A program made the position numbers and the translations under genes. A stretch of DNA of 64,000 nt, from the NCBI RefSeq assembly GCF_009664855.1, contig NZ_CP045928.1, forward strand, positions 2,821,755 to 2,885,754, read 5' to 3'. This document shows, piece after piece, positions 53,548-61,808 of this stretch (positions are counted from its first letter, which is position 1; every line of letters starts with the position of its first letter). The notes under the pieces were generated by a model. It was not told where the DNA came from and searched no databases. It saw only the letters and a program-made list of their open reading frames with translations. The stretch comes from Flavobacterium sp. SLB02. GTDB lineage: Bacteria > Bacteroidota > Bacteroidia > Flavobacteriales > Flavobacteriaceae.

Positions 53548-53964
53548 TTATTTAAAGCTATTGTATTGTTCGTCAGTTACTGGTTCAAGCCAGTCTACAA
53601 TACCTTTTTCGGTATTGGTACTAATTGCAATATGGGTAAACTGACCATCCGCAGAAGCTCCGTGCCAATGTTTTACTTCGGGCTGAATGTTGACAACATC
53701 ACCTTCCTGAAGTAACTGAATTGGTTTTCCTTCTTCCTGATAATATCCTGTTCCTTGTGTTACAATTAGAATTTGCCCGCCGGGATGTGTATGCCAATTG
53801 TTTCTTGCGCCTGCTTCGAAAACTACATTACCCACTGCAGTATTTAAAACCGGATCATTTGGAACTAACATTTTCACCCATGCTTTTCCTGTAAAATAAT
53901 CCGCTGAAGCCAAATCTCCTTTTGGGAAAATAGTTTCATTTAATTGATTTTCTGATTCTTTCAT
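53548..53964 (-). CDS. Cupin domain protein
   Basis: A 138-residue cupin with intact motif 1 (FEAGARNNWHTHPGGQILIV) and motif 2 (VVNIQPEVKHWHGASADGQF), so a metal-binding barrel is likely. It belongs to the quercetin-dioxygenase-like small cupins that often neighbour carboxymuconolactone decarboxylase or AraC genes. It follows the AraC gene by about 190 bp and precedes a paralogous cupin by 97 bp. Confidence 0.88.
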   Translation of the reverse strand: MKESENQLNETIFPKGDLASADYFTGKAWVKMLVPNDPVLNTAVGNVVFEAGARNNWHTHPGGQILIVTQGTGYYQEEGKPIQLLQEGDVVNIQPEVKHWHGASADGQFTHIAISTNTEKGIVDWLEPVTDEQYNSFK

Positions 53965-54153
53965 AATTATTTTGCTTTTTGTATATCAGTGCCTGAAACT
54001 AAATTAGAAAGCTAGAATGCGCTTTGTAGAAGTTATATTTAGTCAGCGAAAAACCGATAGTGGTTAATACTAATTATCTGAGGGCAAAATTACTTTAGCA
54101 ACGACAATCAGAAATAACAATAATCAAACAAAAAATTAAGAATATGAAACAAT

Positions 54154-55026
54154 TTACGATCGCAGCGATTTTGGAATCGTTCCTGTAAGTCTTTTAAAGT
54201 AATTATTAAAATAACTCGGATATTCAAATCCCAGCGAATAACCAATGTCTGAAATACTCCAATCAGTGTGTTGCAACAATGCTTTGGCTTCGCCAATGAT
54301 TCTTTCTGTAATATGCGCCGTTGTTGGTTTTCCTGTTACTTCTTTTACAGAACGATTCAGGTGATTGACGTGTACAGACAAACTTTGCGCATAATCCTGT
54401 GGTGTTTTTAATACCAAAGGTTCATTTTTTGTTTCTATAGGAAATTGTCTTTCTAATAATTCTAAAAATAGAGAGGTAATTCTCGAAGATGCATTTTTAT
54501 GTTTAAAGAAATTCTCCGAAGGCTGCATTTTCATTGATTCATGCAAAATCAAATTGATGTAATTGCGAATTAAATCATCTTTAAAAACATAATCGGTATC
54601 TTGTTCTTCGATCATTTTTTTAAATAACGAATCTATAAACACTTTTTGCTCAGCCGATAACGTAAAAATAGGTGTTCCGCCAATTTTAAACAAAGGCGAT
54701 TCATGAAGACTTTCAGAACGATCGTTTGCTTTTAAAAACTCTTCGGTAAAAACACAGGCATATCCTTCATATTGAGGCGAAATAATTTCCCATGAATACG
54801 GAATATGAGGATTTCCGAAAAATAAAATAGTACCATCAGTTTCTATTCCACGATCTGCATAGTGAATCAAACTCTGACTTGTATTAATACAAATCTTGTA
54901 AAAATCCCTGCGATTATAGGTCGGAATCTTACTAATTGTATCGTTTACTTCGTATACTTTAAAACCTTTTAGCTTTAAATCGTTTATACCAAGTTCAGAA
55001 GCCTGAAAATCTAACTGCTCTTTCAT
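54154..55026 (-). CDS. AraC family transcriptional regulator
   Basis: A 290-residue protein: N-terminal cupin-like domain with FYKICINTSQSLIHYADRG, middle FFGNPHIPYSWEIISP, and C-terminal double HTH (YAQSLSVHVNHLNRSVKEVT; TDWSISDIGYSLGFEYPSYF, NNYFKRLTGTIPKSLRS). Typical of the AraC type found beside cupin and alcohol dehydrogenase genes in Bacteroidota. It is the first gene of the minus-strand group 55026-51737 and presumably activates it. Confidence 0.9.
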   Translation of the reverse strand: MKEQLDFQASELGINDLKLKGFKVYEVNDTISKIPTYNRRDFYKICINTSQSLIHYADRGIETDGTILFFGNPHIPYSWEIISPQYEGYACVFTEEFLKANDRSESLHESPLFKIGGTPIFTLSAEQKVFIDSLFKKMIEEQDTDYVFKDDLIRNYINLILHESMKMQPSENFFKHKNASSRITSLFLELLERQFPIETKNEPLVLKTPQDYAQSLSVHVNHLNRSVKEVTGKPTTAHITERIIGEAKALLQHTDWSISDIGYSLGFEYPSYFNNYFKRLTGTIPKSLRS

Positions 55027-55157
55027 GATGCAAAGTTATGAAAATCAAACAAAAATAAAGAAGTTTTTTTATTTCAGGTTTGAGGTTTGAAATGAGAATA
55101 AAAAATTAACCACAGAGAAAATCTGAAACAAAATAAATTCCAAAAATGTTGCCTAAT

Positions 55158-55173
55158 TATACCAATCGGTATA
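55158..55173. promoter_or_regulatory. TetR operator 1, within the tetR promoter
   Basis: TATACCAATCGGTATA is a near-perfect palindrome. It lies between TTG (55149-55151) and a -7 element TATATTTG (55172-55179), 20 bp apart, so bound repressor would block the promoter. A half-site taccaatc directly precedes the tetR ATG. Confidence 0.8.
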
Positions 55174-55198
55174 TATTTGCGTTTAAATTTTACCAATC

Positions 55199-55789
55199 AT
55201 GAGTAAAGCTGAAAAAACCAAGCAATTTATTATCGAGAAAACTGCTCCTCTTTTTAATATGAAAGGATACAGCGGCACTTCGATGAGTGATATTACCGCG
55301 GCGACCGGACTTACAAAAGGAAGTATTTATGGTAATTTCGAAAATAAAGATGAAGTGGCTATTGCCGCGTTTAAATTTAATGTAAAAAAGCTCCAAGACA
55401 CTTTTGCGAGAGAAATTGAAAAGCAAACAACTTTTAAAGACAAATTATTGGTATACCCAAGATTATATTCAGATTACTACGATTTAAGGGTTACAAAAGG
55501 CGGCTGCCCTATTATTAATACTGCAACGGAAGCTGACGATACTCATCCTGTTTTGAGAAAAAAAGTCGAAAACACCATTATGGCCTGGAAAAATAAATTA
55601 GTCTACTTTATCGAACAAGGAATCCTTGCGGGAGAATTTAAAGCCAAAGACATTGATCCCGAAAAAACAGCTTTGACTATTATTGCCATTATCGAAGGTG
55701 CCGTCATGATTACCAAAATCACCGGAAATCTTTCGAACTTATCTGACATTATGCTTTCGCTAAACAAAATCATAGACGACTTAGAATAA
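55199..55789 (+). CDS. TetR/AcrR family transcriptional repressor
   Basis: A 196-residue protein. The N-terminal HTH at about 6-50 (FIIEKTAPLFNMKGYSGTSM, SDITAATGLTKGSIYGNF) is followed by an alpha-helical ligand domain (FIEQGILAGEFKAKDIDPEK). Three copies of one palindrome in front of this gene, the thioesterase and the MFS pump make it an autoregulated local repressor. The inducer is probably a substrate of the pump. Confidence 0.92.
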   Translation: MSKAEKTKQFIIEKTAPLFNMKGYSGTSMSDITAATGLTKGSIYGNFENKDEVAIAAFKFNVKKLQDTFAREIEKQTTFKDKLLVYPRLYSDYYDLRVTKGGCPIINTATEADDTHPVLRKKVENTIMAWKNKLVYFIEQGILAGEFKAKDIDPEKTALTIIAIIEGAVMITKITGNLSNLSDIMLSLNKIIDDLE

Positions 55790-55825
55790 AAGTAATCACT
55801 ACAATTGCTTTTTTTTGACTAAAAA

Positions 55826-55841
55826 TATACCGATCAGTATT
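55826..55841. promoter_or_regulatory. TetR operator 2, before the thioesterase gene
   Basis: TATACCGATCAGTATT shares the TATACC-GATC-GTAT pattern of the other two sites, with symmetry broken at two positions. It lies 21 bp before the thioesterase ATG. Confidence 0.75.
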
Positions 55842-55861
55842 AAAAAATAAACTAAAACCTA

Positions 55862-56311
55862 ATGGAAAAATTAACGAGATTACAAGTATTACAAAATCAT
55901 ATTGACAGAGAATTTATAGCTTCGCCATCGCCTTTTATGCTTTGGATGAAACCCATTGTGGTCGCTGCCGAAGAAGGAACGGTTACCTTTAAATATTTGG
56001 TTCGCGAAGAAATGTCTAATCCGGTGAAGAGTTTACACGGAGGCGTAACCGCTGCCATTGCTGATGATTGTATTGGAGCAACGATGTTTTCCCTAAATGA
56101 AGATACTTTTTATACAACTATAAATCTTGTTGTAGATTACTTTGCTCCTGCTTTTGTTGGAGATACTATTATTGCAAAAACAGCCATTATTAGAAAAGGA
56201 AAACAAATCGTCAATGCACAATGCGAAATATGGAACAAAGATCAGACCCGATTAATTGCAAGAGCCACTTCTAATCTTCTTAAAACCAATATCGTTAAGA
56301 AAGAATTATAA
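55862..56311 (+). CDS. PaaI-type hotdog-fold thioesterase
   Basis: A 149-residue protein. Hotdog core with NPVKSLHGGVTAAIADDCIG, the usual HGG(x)8D(x)xxG pattern, and LVVDYFAPAFVGDTIIAKTA. It hydrolyses acyl-CoA or aryl-CoA thioesters. It lies 72 bp downstream of tetR and shares the operator, so it belongs to the same regulon. In related flavobacterial loci such genes accompany efflux genes; the substrate is unknown. Confidence 0.88.
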   Translation: MEKLTRLQVLQNHIDREFIASPSPFMLWMKPIVVAAEEGTVTFKYLVREEMSNPVKSLHGGVTAAIADDCIGATMFSLNEDTFYTTINLVVDYFAPAFVGDTIIAKTAIIRKGKQIVNAQCEIWNKDQTRLIARATSNLLKTNIVKKEL

Positions 56312-56371
56312 AAGATCTTAAATGAATCGTTTTTGTCGAATTCTAAATTAAATCTCTGTGCTGGCTATTTT

Positions 56372-56412
56372 TTTCACGCAGATTTTGCAGATTGAGCGGA
56401 TTTTTTCATCTG
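56372..56412. repeat. Partial CACGCAGATT repeat
   Basis: tttcacgcagattttgcag matches the left end of the copies at 18015 and 24522; the right half is missing. It lies inside the gene-free stretch 56312-56667. Confidence 0.6.
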
Positions 56413-56425
56413 TTACCATAATTTA

Positions 56426-56583
56426 AAACATATAGAAACATAGATTTTATAAACTTTAAAAAGGCGTTTCAGTTTACATCAATTCGTCCAGTTCCGAAAC
56501 TTCGGGACGCGACTATGTGAAAGAAACGTGTTTCTTTTTTATATTCTTTTTATCACTATAAAATCTATGTTTCTATGTGCTTA
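56426..56583. repeat. Dispersed CATAG-ended repeat, copy 3
   Basis: The ends aaacatatagaaacatag and ctatgtttctatgtgctt are terminal inverted repeats. Inside are aaggcgtttcag, a hairpin gttccgaaacttcgggac where copies 1 and 2 have cccgatagctatcggg, and aagaaacgtgtttctt where they have aagaaactagtttctt. It fills the gap between the thioesterase and MFS genes. Confidence 0.85.
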
Positions 56584-56641
56584 ATATTTTACGCATCTCA
56601 AGCTAATATCGATAAATTAAACCTTTTTTTTTAACCAAAAA

Positions 56642-56657
56642 TATACCAATCGGTATA
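56642..56657. promoter_or_regulatory. TetR operator 3, before the MFS pump gene
   Basis: TATACCAATCGGTATA is identical to operator 1 and ends 10 bp before the MFS ATG, implying repression of the pump by the same TetR. Confidence 0.8.
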
Positions 56658-56667
56658 AAATGATACT

Positions 56668-58218
56668 ATGACACCATTACACCGAAAACTGCTCATTTTT
56701 ACAGTCATTCTGGCTGCTATTATGGAACTGATTGATATATCGATCGTAAACGTAGCCCTTTCTCACATGAGCGGAAATCTTGGTGCAACGCTAGAAGATA
56801 CTTCGTGGGTGATTACAGCTTATGCAATTGCCAATGTGATCATTATACCTATTACAAACTTTTTGAGCTCTAATTTAGGCCGACGCAATTATTATATTGG
56901 TTCGGTTATTTTGTTTACGTTTTGTTCTTTTATGTGCGGACATTCTTCTAACATTTGGATGCTGGTATTTTTCAGATTCTTTCAGGGAATTGGCGGTGGA
57001 GCTTTGTTGTCTATTTCTCAGGTGGTGGTTTTTGAACTTTTCCCAAAAGACAAACAATCTACCGCAGGGGCTCTGTTTGGAGCAGGAATTTTCATTGGAC
57101 CAACAATTGGCCCGACACTTGGCGGTTATATCACAGAAAATCATGATTGGCCGTGGATCTTTTTAATTAATGTTCCAATTGGGATTCTGGTAATGATTTC
57201 TTGCTATTTTCTTTTACGCGAACCGTCCATTAAACCGGAAATCACCAAAGTCGACTGGACAGGGATTGCCTTATTGGCCATTGGCGTCGGCGCATTGCAA
57301 ACCGTTCTGGAAAGAGGCGAAGTCGAAGATTGGTTCGAAACACGATATATTATTGTTTTAACCGTTATTGCCGTCAGTACCTTATTATTTTTTATTTATT
57401 GGGAATTATCGATAGATAAACCCGTTGTAAATCTTCGGGTGCTTAAAAGTAAATCTTTGAGCATTGCCGCCATTCTGACTTTTGTAACGGGATTCGGAAT
57501 GTTTATTTCTATCTATATTACGCCGGTTGTGGCGCAACGTCTTTTGAGTTTCTCTCCTTATCAAACCGGACTGCTTTTGCTTCCCGGAGCTTTATTTGCC
57601 TTGCTGGCCCTAAAAACCTGCGGAACATTATTGCAAAAAGGAATTTCTCCCGTAATTATCATCGCGTCAGGATTTCTATTATTCATTTATTTCAATTGGA
57701 GAATGTCCGAAATGACTTTAAACACCAGCGCTTCTGACGTAGCAACTTCTCTTATTTTTCGTGCTTTGGGTATGGCTTTGCTAACTGTTCCGCTTACCAT
57801 GCTGGCTGTTTCCTCTCTGAATGATAAAGATGTTGGTCAGGGAGCTGCACTCAATAATATGATGCGACAATTGGGCGGTTCTTTTGGAGTTTCTATCATC
57901 AACACTTACGTTGCGCACAGATTTTCAGCACATCGAAATGAATTGGTATCGAATGTTAACCAATACAATATTCTGGCGATGGATCGACTAAATGCTTATA
58001 TCAAATATTTTCAAAGCAAAGGTTTTGCGTATAATGAAGCCAAATTGAAAGCTCTTAAGCTGACGGAAAATATTATTTTGAGACAATCCTCTTTATTAAG
58101 TTATCGGGATGCTTTTTTTCTTGTTGGATTGTTTTTTGTTGTGACATTGCCGCTTCTTTTATTTGTAATGAACAAATCCAAGAAACCAAAAACAAATGTG
58201 ATTATTTCTGATCATTGA
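56668..58218 (+). CDS. DHA2-type MFS drug efflux transporter (EmrB-like)
   Basis: A 516-residue protein with about 14 predicted helices: MELIDISIVNVALSHMSGNL in helix 1, the motif A/C region NYYIGSVILF to FFRFFQGIGGGALLSISQVV, and GAGIFIGPTIGPTLGGYITE (motif C) in helix 5. DHA2 pumps export drugs or amphiphiles by proton antiport, in Gram-negatives usually through EmrA and TolC partners. No such partners are encoded next to it. Its own TetR operator lies directly upstream. Confidence 0.92.
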   Translation: MTPLHRKLLIFTVILAAIMELIDISIVNVALSHMSGNLGATLEDTSWVITAYAIANVIIIPITNFLSSNLGRRNYYIGSVILFTFCSFMCGHSSNIWMLVFFRFFQGIGGGALLSISQVVVFELFPKDKQSTAGALFGAGIFIGPTIGPTLGGYITENHDWPWIFLINVPIGILVMISCYFLLREPSIKPEITKVDWTGIALLAIGVGALQTVLERGEVEDWFETRYIIVLTVIAVSTLLFFIYWELSIDKPVVNLRVLKSKSLSIAAILTFVTGFGMFISIYITPVVAQRLLSFSPYQTGLLLLPGALFALLALKTCGTLLQKGISPVIIIASGFLLFIYFNWRMSEMTLNTSASDVATSLIFRALGMALLTVPLTMLAVSSLNDKDVGQGAALNNMMRQLGGSFGVSIINTYVAHRFSAHRNELVSNVNQYNILAMDRLNAYIKYFQSKGFAYNEAKLKALKLTENIILRQSSLLSYRDAFFLVGLFFVVTLPLLLFVMNKSKKPKTNVIISDH

Positions 58219-58243
58219 AAAAATACAATCTGTGAATTTTATT

Positions 58244-58327
58244 ATATGTCACCCCGCTGGGGTTTTATGATAGCGATTAGCAATTTTCTATAAATATCCT
58301 TGCCAAAGCTCCATCGGAGCGACATAT
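58244..58327. repeat. ATATGTC-ended two-hairpin repeat
   Basis: Ends atatgtc and gacatat are inverted. Inside are accccgctggggt (stem CCCC/GGGG) and gctccatcggagc (stem GCTCC/GGAGC). It lies between the converging MFS and GH2 genes and may act as a bidirectional terminator. The shape recalls the three-hairpin composite at 45460. Confidence 0.8.
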
Positions 58328-58349
58328 ATTACCGCAAAATATAAAAGCT

Positions 58350-61184
58350 TTATTTTTTCTTCTGATTAACATTCAAAACACCTGCCTTTAGTCCTTTGGC
58401 GGAAGCCGATAAAACAACATCATTTGCACCCTCTTCTTTCTGAATAATAATTTGTGCATAACCATTAAACAATTTACGTTTCCACGGTTCTGATGGGGTT
58501 ATTACTCTGATAATTCCCGGATCTGTATTCATAACGTCCCAGTCTCTTACTTTTTGCAAAGGCGAAGCTCTTATGGTAATAACGTTGGTTCCTTCTTTTA
58601 AAACAGCTTTGTCAAGATGATATTTTTGAGAATCGTCTGTACTTGCATTAATTAAATTTCCGTTTACGAAAACAGACTCGTTTGTTCCTATTTTTTTATA
58701 AAAGAAATCAACACTATTTGATTGTAAATTATTTTTCAGCTCAAATTTTCCTCTGTAAATATATCCCGACGCCTGATTTTTATAATCTCTGTCTTTAAAA
58801 GCTTCTTTCCAGGCATTCGCTTCGTCTAAAGCAGATTCATTTGCATTGTCAACAGACGCCTGCTTTCTTTCTTCAAAATTAGTAATAGGAACAAGCGTAA
58901 TATCATCCAAAAACTGATCTTTTTCTAACGATATTGGATCTCCGTTTCCTACGCCTAAGATTTTCCCTCCTTTGATAGCAAATGTAATTTCATTATTTGC
59001 AGTTGGAACGTGAACACCGTTTTTATCTGTAACTTCAACTGTTATAACCGAAACAGTAGCATCTGAGGGATTTTCTTTATCGATCGAAAGTTTTATGTTT
59101 TCAGGATTTCCGGTTGTTTTTTGAATGTCGGTCAAAATCTTTTTTCCTTCTTTATATCCAATAGCTTCGAGAGTTCCGGGCGTATATTTTACTTTCCATT
59201 CTAAATGGCCGTATTGCTCCATTTTCTTTTTGCCTAAACTCTTTTTATTCAGGAAAAGTTCGACTTCATCACAATTAGAATGTACCCAGACATCGATTTC
59301 CTTTCCTTCCATTCCGCTCCAGTTCCAGTGAGGCATAATATGCAGAACCGGTGTGCTTCCCCACCATGATTTTAGATAAAAAACATTGTCTTTCGGGAAA
59401 CCGCAGACATCCATCATTCCGAAATAAGACGTTACCGATGGCCATCCATAAGGCGTTGGTTCTCCGCGATAATCAAAACCGGTCCAGATAAACATTCCGG
59501 CCAGATAAGGCCTTGAAGCATAAAACTTCCAGCCCTCTTCGATACTGTAAAATGTGGGGCGAGGTTTCTTGTCGTAAGCACTTTGATAATGTTTAGCATC
59601 ATCAGTAAAATAAATACCTCGGGTTGCAAAAGTCGAACCTTCCTCTGTTCCCATTCCGGGTTGATTTTTAAATTCATTTCTATGAGTATCGATATCTCCG
59701 TTGCCCATATAATTATAGCCCATGATTTCGACTACCGAGGATATTCCGCTTTTAAAACCACTGCTTATTCCAACCGTTACAGGCCTTGTAGGATCGATGC
59801 TTTTACTAAATCCCTGCATTATATTGGTAATGCGTTCGCCCACGATTCCGCCTTCGATATTCCATTCTTCATTTCCAACCGACCAGCAAAAAATACTCGG
59901 ATGATTGCGATCGCGCTCTATCATTCGCTTTACATCATTAAGATGATAATCGTTAATTCCCATTAAACGGGTTTCATCAATTACCAGCATTCCCAGTTTA
60001 TCGCAGGCATCCAGCAATTCCGGAGTTGGCGGATTGTGTGAGCATCGATAGGCATTCGATCCCATTTCTTTGAGCTTTTTTATTCGGTAATATTGTAATT
60101 CGTCTGGTAGCGCCTTTCCAATTCCGGCATGATCCTGATGATTGTTGGTTCCTTTTAATTTTACAGATTGTCCGTTAAGAAAAAAACCTTTTTCAGGATC
60201 GAACTTAATCGTTCTGATTCCGAAATTCGTTTCATAACGGTCTACAATTTTCCCTTCTTGTTTAATCTGCGTAAGCAAACGATATAAGTTTGGCGCATCT
60301 ATATCCCATAATAAAGGATTGTTGACTTTTATTTTTGAAGTGAATTTTACTGTTTTATAAAAATCCGGAGCTGATGCATTTTCAGTAATAGTTGCTACTT
60401 CTTTACCCGAAGCATCAATAATCGTTTGTAAAACTTCTATTGCACTTTTAAAATTTCCTTTGTTTTCAATAGTAACTTCGGCCGTAACCTCAGCAGTAGC
60501 ATTTTGAATTTCAGAAGTTACATAAGTTCCGTTTTGGATCACGTGCAACGGATTTGTTTTTTGCAGATAAACATGTCTGTAAATCCCCGCGCCTTCATAA
60601 AACCAGCCTTCTTCCATCGAAGCATCGGCACGAACCACAACGGTGTTTTCACCTCCATAATTTACATAAGCCGTAATATCATATTCAAAACCGTTGTAAC
60701 CACTTTCTTCTGTCCCAAGGAAATGACCATTAAAAAACACTTTCGAATTTCTAAAAACACCATCAAATTTTAGCGATATAATTTTACCCTGATCGCTTTG
60801 CGGAATACTGATTTTTTTTCGATACCAGCCAATACTTTTTTCAGGAAAACCTTTTCCGGAAGCTTTAAAACCATGACTGTAACTCGCCTTTTCGCTAAAA
60901 CCCTGCTCGACTGCCCAATCATGCGGAAGATCAATTTTTCTCCAGGCGCGATCATCAAAACCCGTTGCTGCGGGACCATCACCAAAACCGGTTTTAGCCA
61001 AATAGGAGAAGTAACCTTCGGCATGGCCAAAATCCTTTTGAGTATCATACAAATGACCCAACGAAAAACGCCAGTCTTTATCGATTAAAATTAATTCCCG
61101 GTCTGATTTGTTCTGGGCGAATGAACTAATCGAAATTAAAACAATAAAATACAGGAGAATTTCTCTGAACGAAATAGTTTTCAT
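58350..61184 (-). CDS. Glycoside hydrolase family 2 (beta-galactosidase-like), exported
   Basis: A 944-residue protein with signal peptide (cleavage near ISSFAQ). GH2 sugar-binding domain (LPHDWAVEQGFSEKA; GWYRKKISIP; VFFNGHFLGTEESGYNGFEY), immunoglobulin-like domain, then the TIM barrel with GTNNHQDHAGIG, YRCSHNPPTPELLDACDKLG and SVGNEEWN (acid/base Glu about residue 440), and FIWTGFDYRGEPTPYGWP in the nucleophile region. C-terminal DUF4982-like and Ig-like domains follow. It cleaves beta-galactosides or related beta-glycosides in the periplasm. It converges with the MFS gene. Confidence 0.9.
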   Translation of the reverse strand: MKTISFREILLYFIVLISISSFAQNKSDRELILIDKDWRFSLGHLYDTQKDFGHAEGYFSYLAKTGFGDGPAATGFDDRAWRKIDLPHDWAVEQGFSEKASYSHGFKASGKGFPEKSIGWYRKKISIPQSDQGKIISLKFDGVFRNSKVFFNGHFLGTEESGYNGFEYDITAYVNYGGENTVVVRADASMEEGWFYEGAGIYRHVYLQKTNPLHVIQNGTYVTSEIQNATAEVTAEVTIENKGNFKSAIEVLQTIIDASGKEVATITENASAPDFYKTVKFTSKIKVNNPLLWDIDAPNLYRLLTQIKQEGKIVDRYETNFGIRTIKFDPEKGFFLNGQSVKLKGTNNHQDHAGIGKALPDELQYYRIKKLKEMGSNAYRCSHNPPTPELLDACDKLGMLVIDETRLMGINDYHLNDVKRMIERDRNHPSIFCWSVGNEEWNIEGGIVGERITNIMQGFSKSIDPTRPVTVGISSGFKSGISSVVEIMGYNYMGNGDIDTHRNEFKNQPGMGTEEGSTFATRGIYFTDDAKHYQSAYDKKPRPTFYSIEEGWKFYASRPYLAGMFIWTGFDYRGEPTPYGWPSVTSYFGMMDVCGFPKDNVFYLKSWWGSTPVLHIMPHWNWSGMEGKEIDVWVHSNCDEVELFLNKKSLGKKKMEQYGHLEWKVKYTPGTLEAIGYKEGKKILTDIQKTTGNPENIKLSIDKENPSDATVSVITVEVTDKNGVHVPTANNEITFAIKGGKILGVGNGDPISLEKDQFLDDITLVPITNFEERKQASVDNANESALDEANAWKEAFKDRDYKNQASGYIYRGKFELKNNLQSNSVDFFYKKIGTNESVFVNGNLINASTDDSQKYHLDKAVLKEGTNVITIRASPLQKVRDWDVMNTDPGIIRVITPSEPWKRKLFNGYAQIIIQKEEGANDVVLSASAKGLKAGVLNVNQKKK

Positions 61185-61395
61185 AAAAATGTGGTTAGCT
61201 AGCAGGGATAAAAATATCGCTTTTAAGCCTACGAAAATAATAGTATTTTATCAAAACCTGATGGTATTTACTTTCGCACGTATAACTGAAAATTAGGCGA
61301 TAAAAAATTTAGAATCATTCTACGGGCTATACTTTGTTAAATTATTCTCTTTTAATGTAATTTTATCTTGAATTTCAACTAAAAAAAGTATTATC

Positions 61396-61785
61396 ATGAG
61401 TGTTATTAAAGACGAAAATACGCTTCTTAATACTATTAAGCGCATTGACCAAAAAATTGACAAACTAAATGATCAAAAAATAATTGCTTTTTTTGAATCA
61501 CTTGGCTTAACAGAAAGAGAAGACATCCCGCCGGCAACAGAATTCCTGAAATGGGAAACCATACTTGTTGTCGTACCAAACAGACATATATCGCACGAAT
61601 TAAAATATTATAAATATTCGATTGCAAGGCTTTCATTTGTTACCAACCCAAATGCCAAAACAATACACCTTTTCGATTTTAACGAATGGCAAAATATCAC
61701 CCGAAACAAAACCCAGTTTCAGGTTAGAGAATTGCTAAAGAATAGTTTTGGCGGTGTAAAGAATCATGAAGAGAGATTAAATTGA
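61396..61785 (+). CDS. Orphan protein upstream of the ChrB-AraC gene
   Basis: A 129-residue protein. Central beta-like stretch FLKWETILVVVPNRHISHEL and HLFDFNEWQNITRNKTQFQV; helical ends. No signal peptide or membrane segment, no known family. It ends 23 bp before the ChrB-AraC gene on the same strand, so the two are probably one operon. Confidence 0.6.
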   Translation: MSVIKDENTLLNTIKRIDQKIDKLNDQKIIAFFESLGLTEREDIPPATEFLKWETILVVVPNRHISHELKYYKYSIARLSFVTNPNAKTIHLFDFNEWQNITRNKTQFQVRELLKNSFGGVKNHEERLN

Positions 61786-61808
61786 TACTATTTTAATAAA
61801 TAAGCGCA

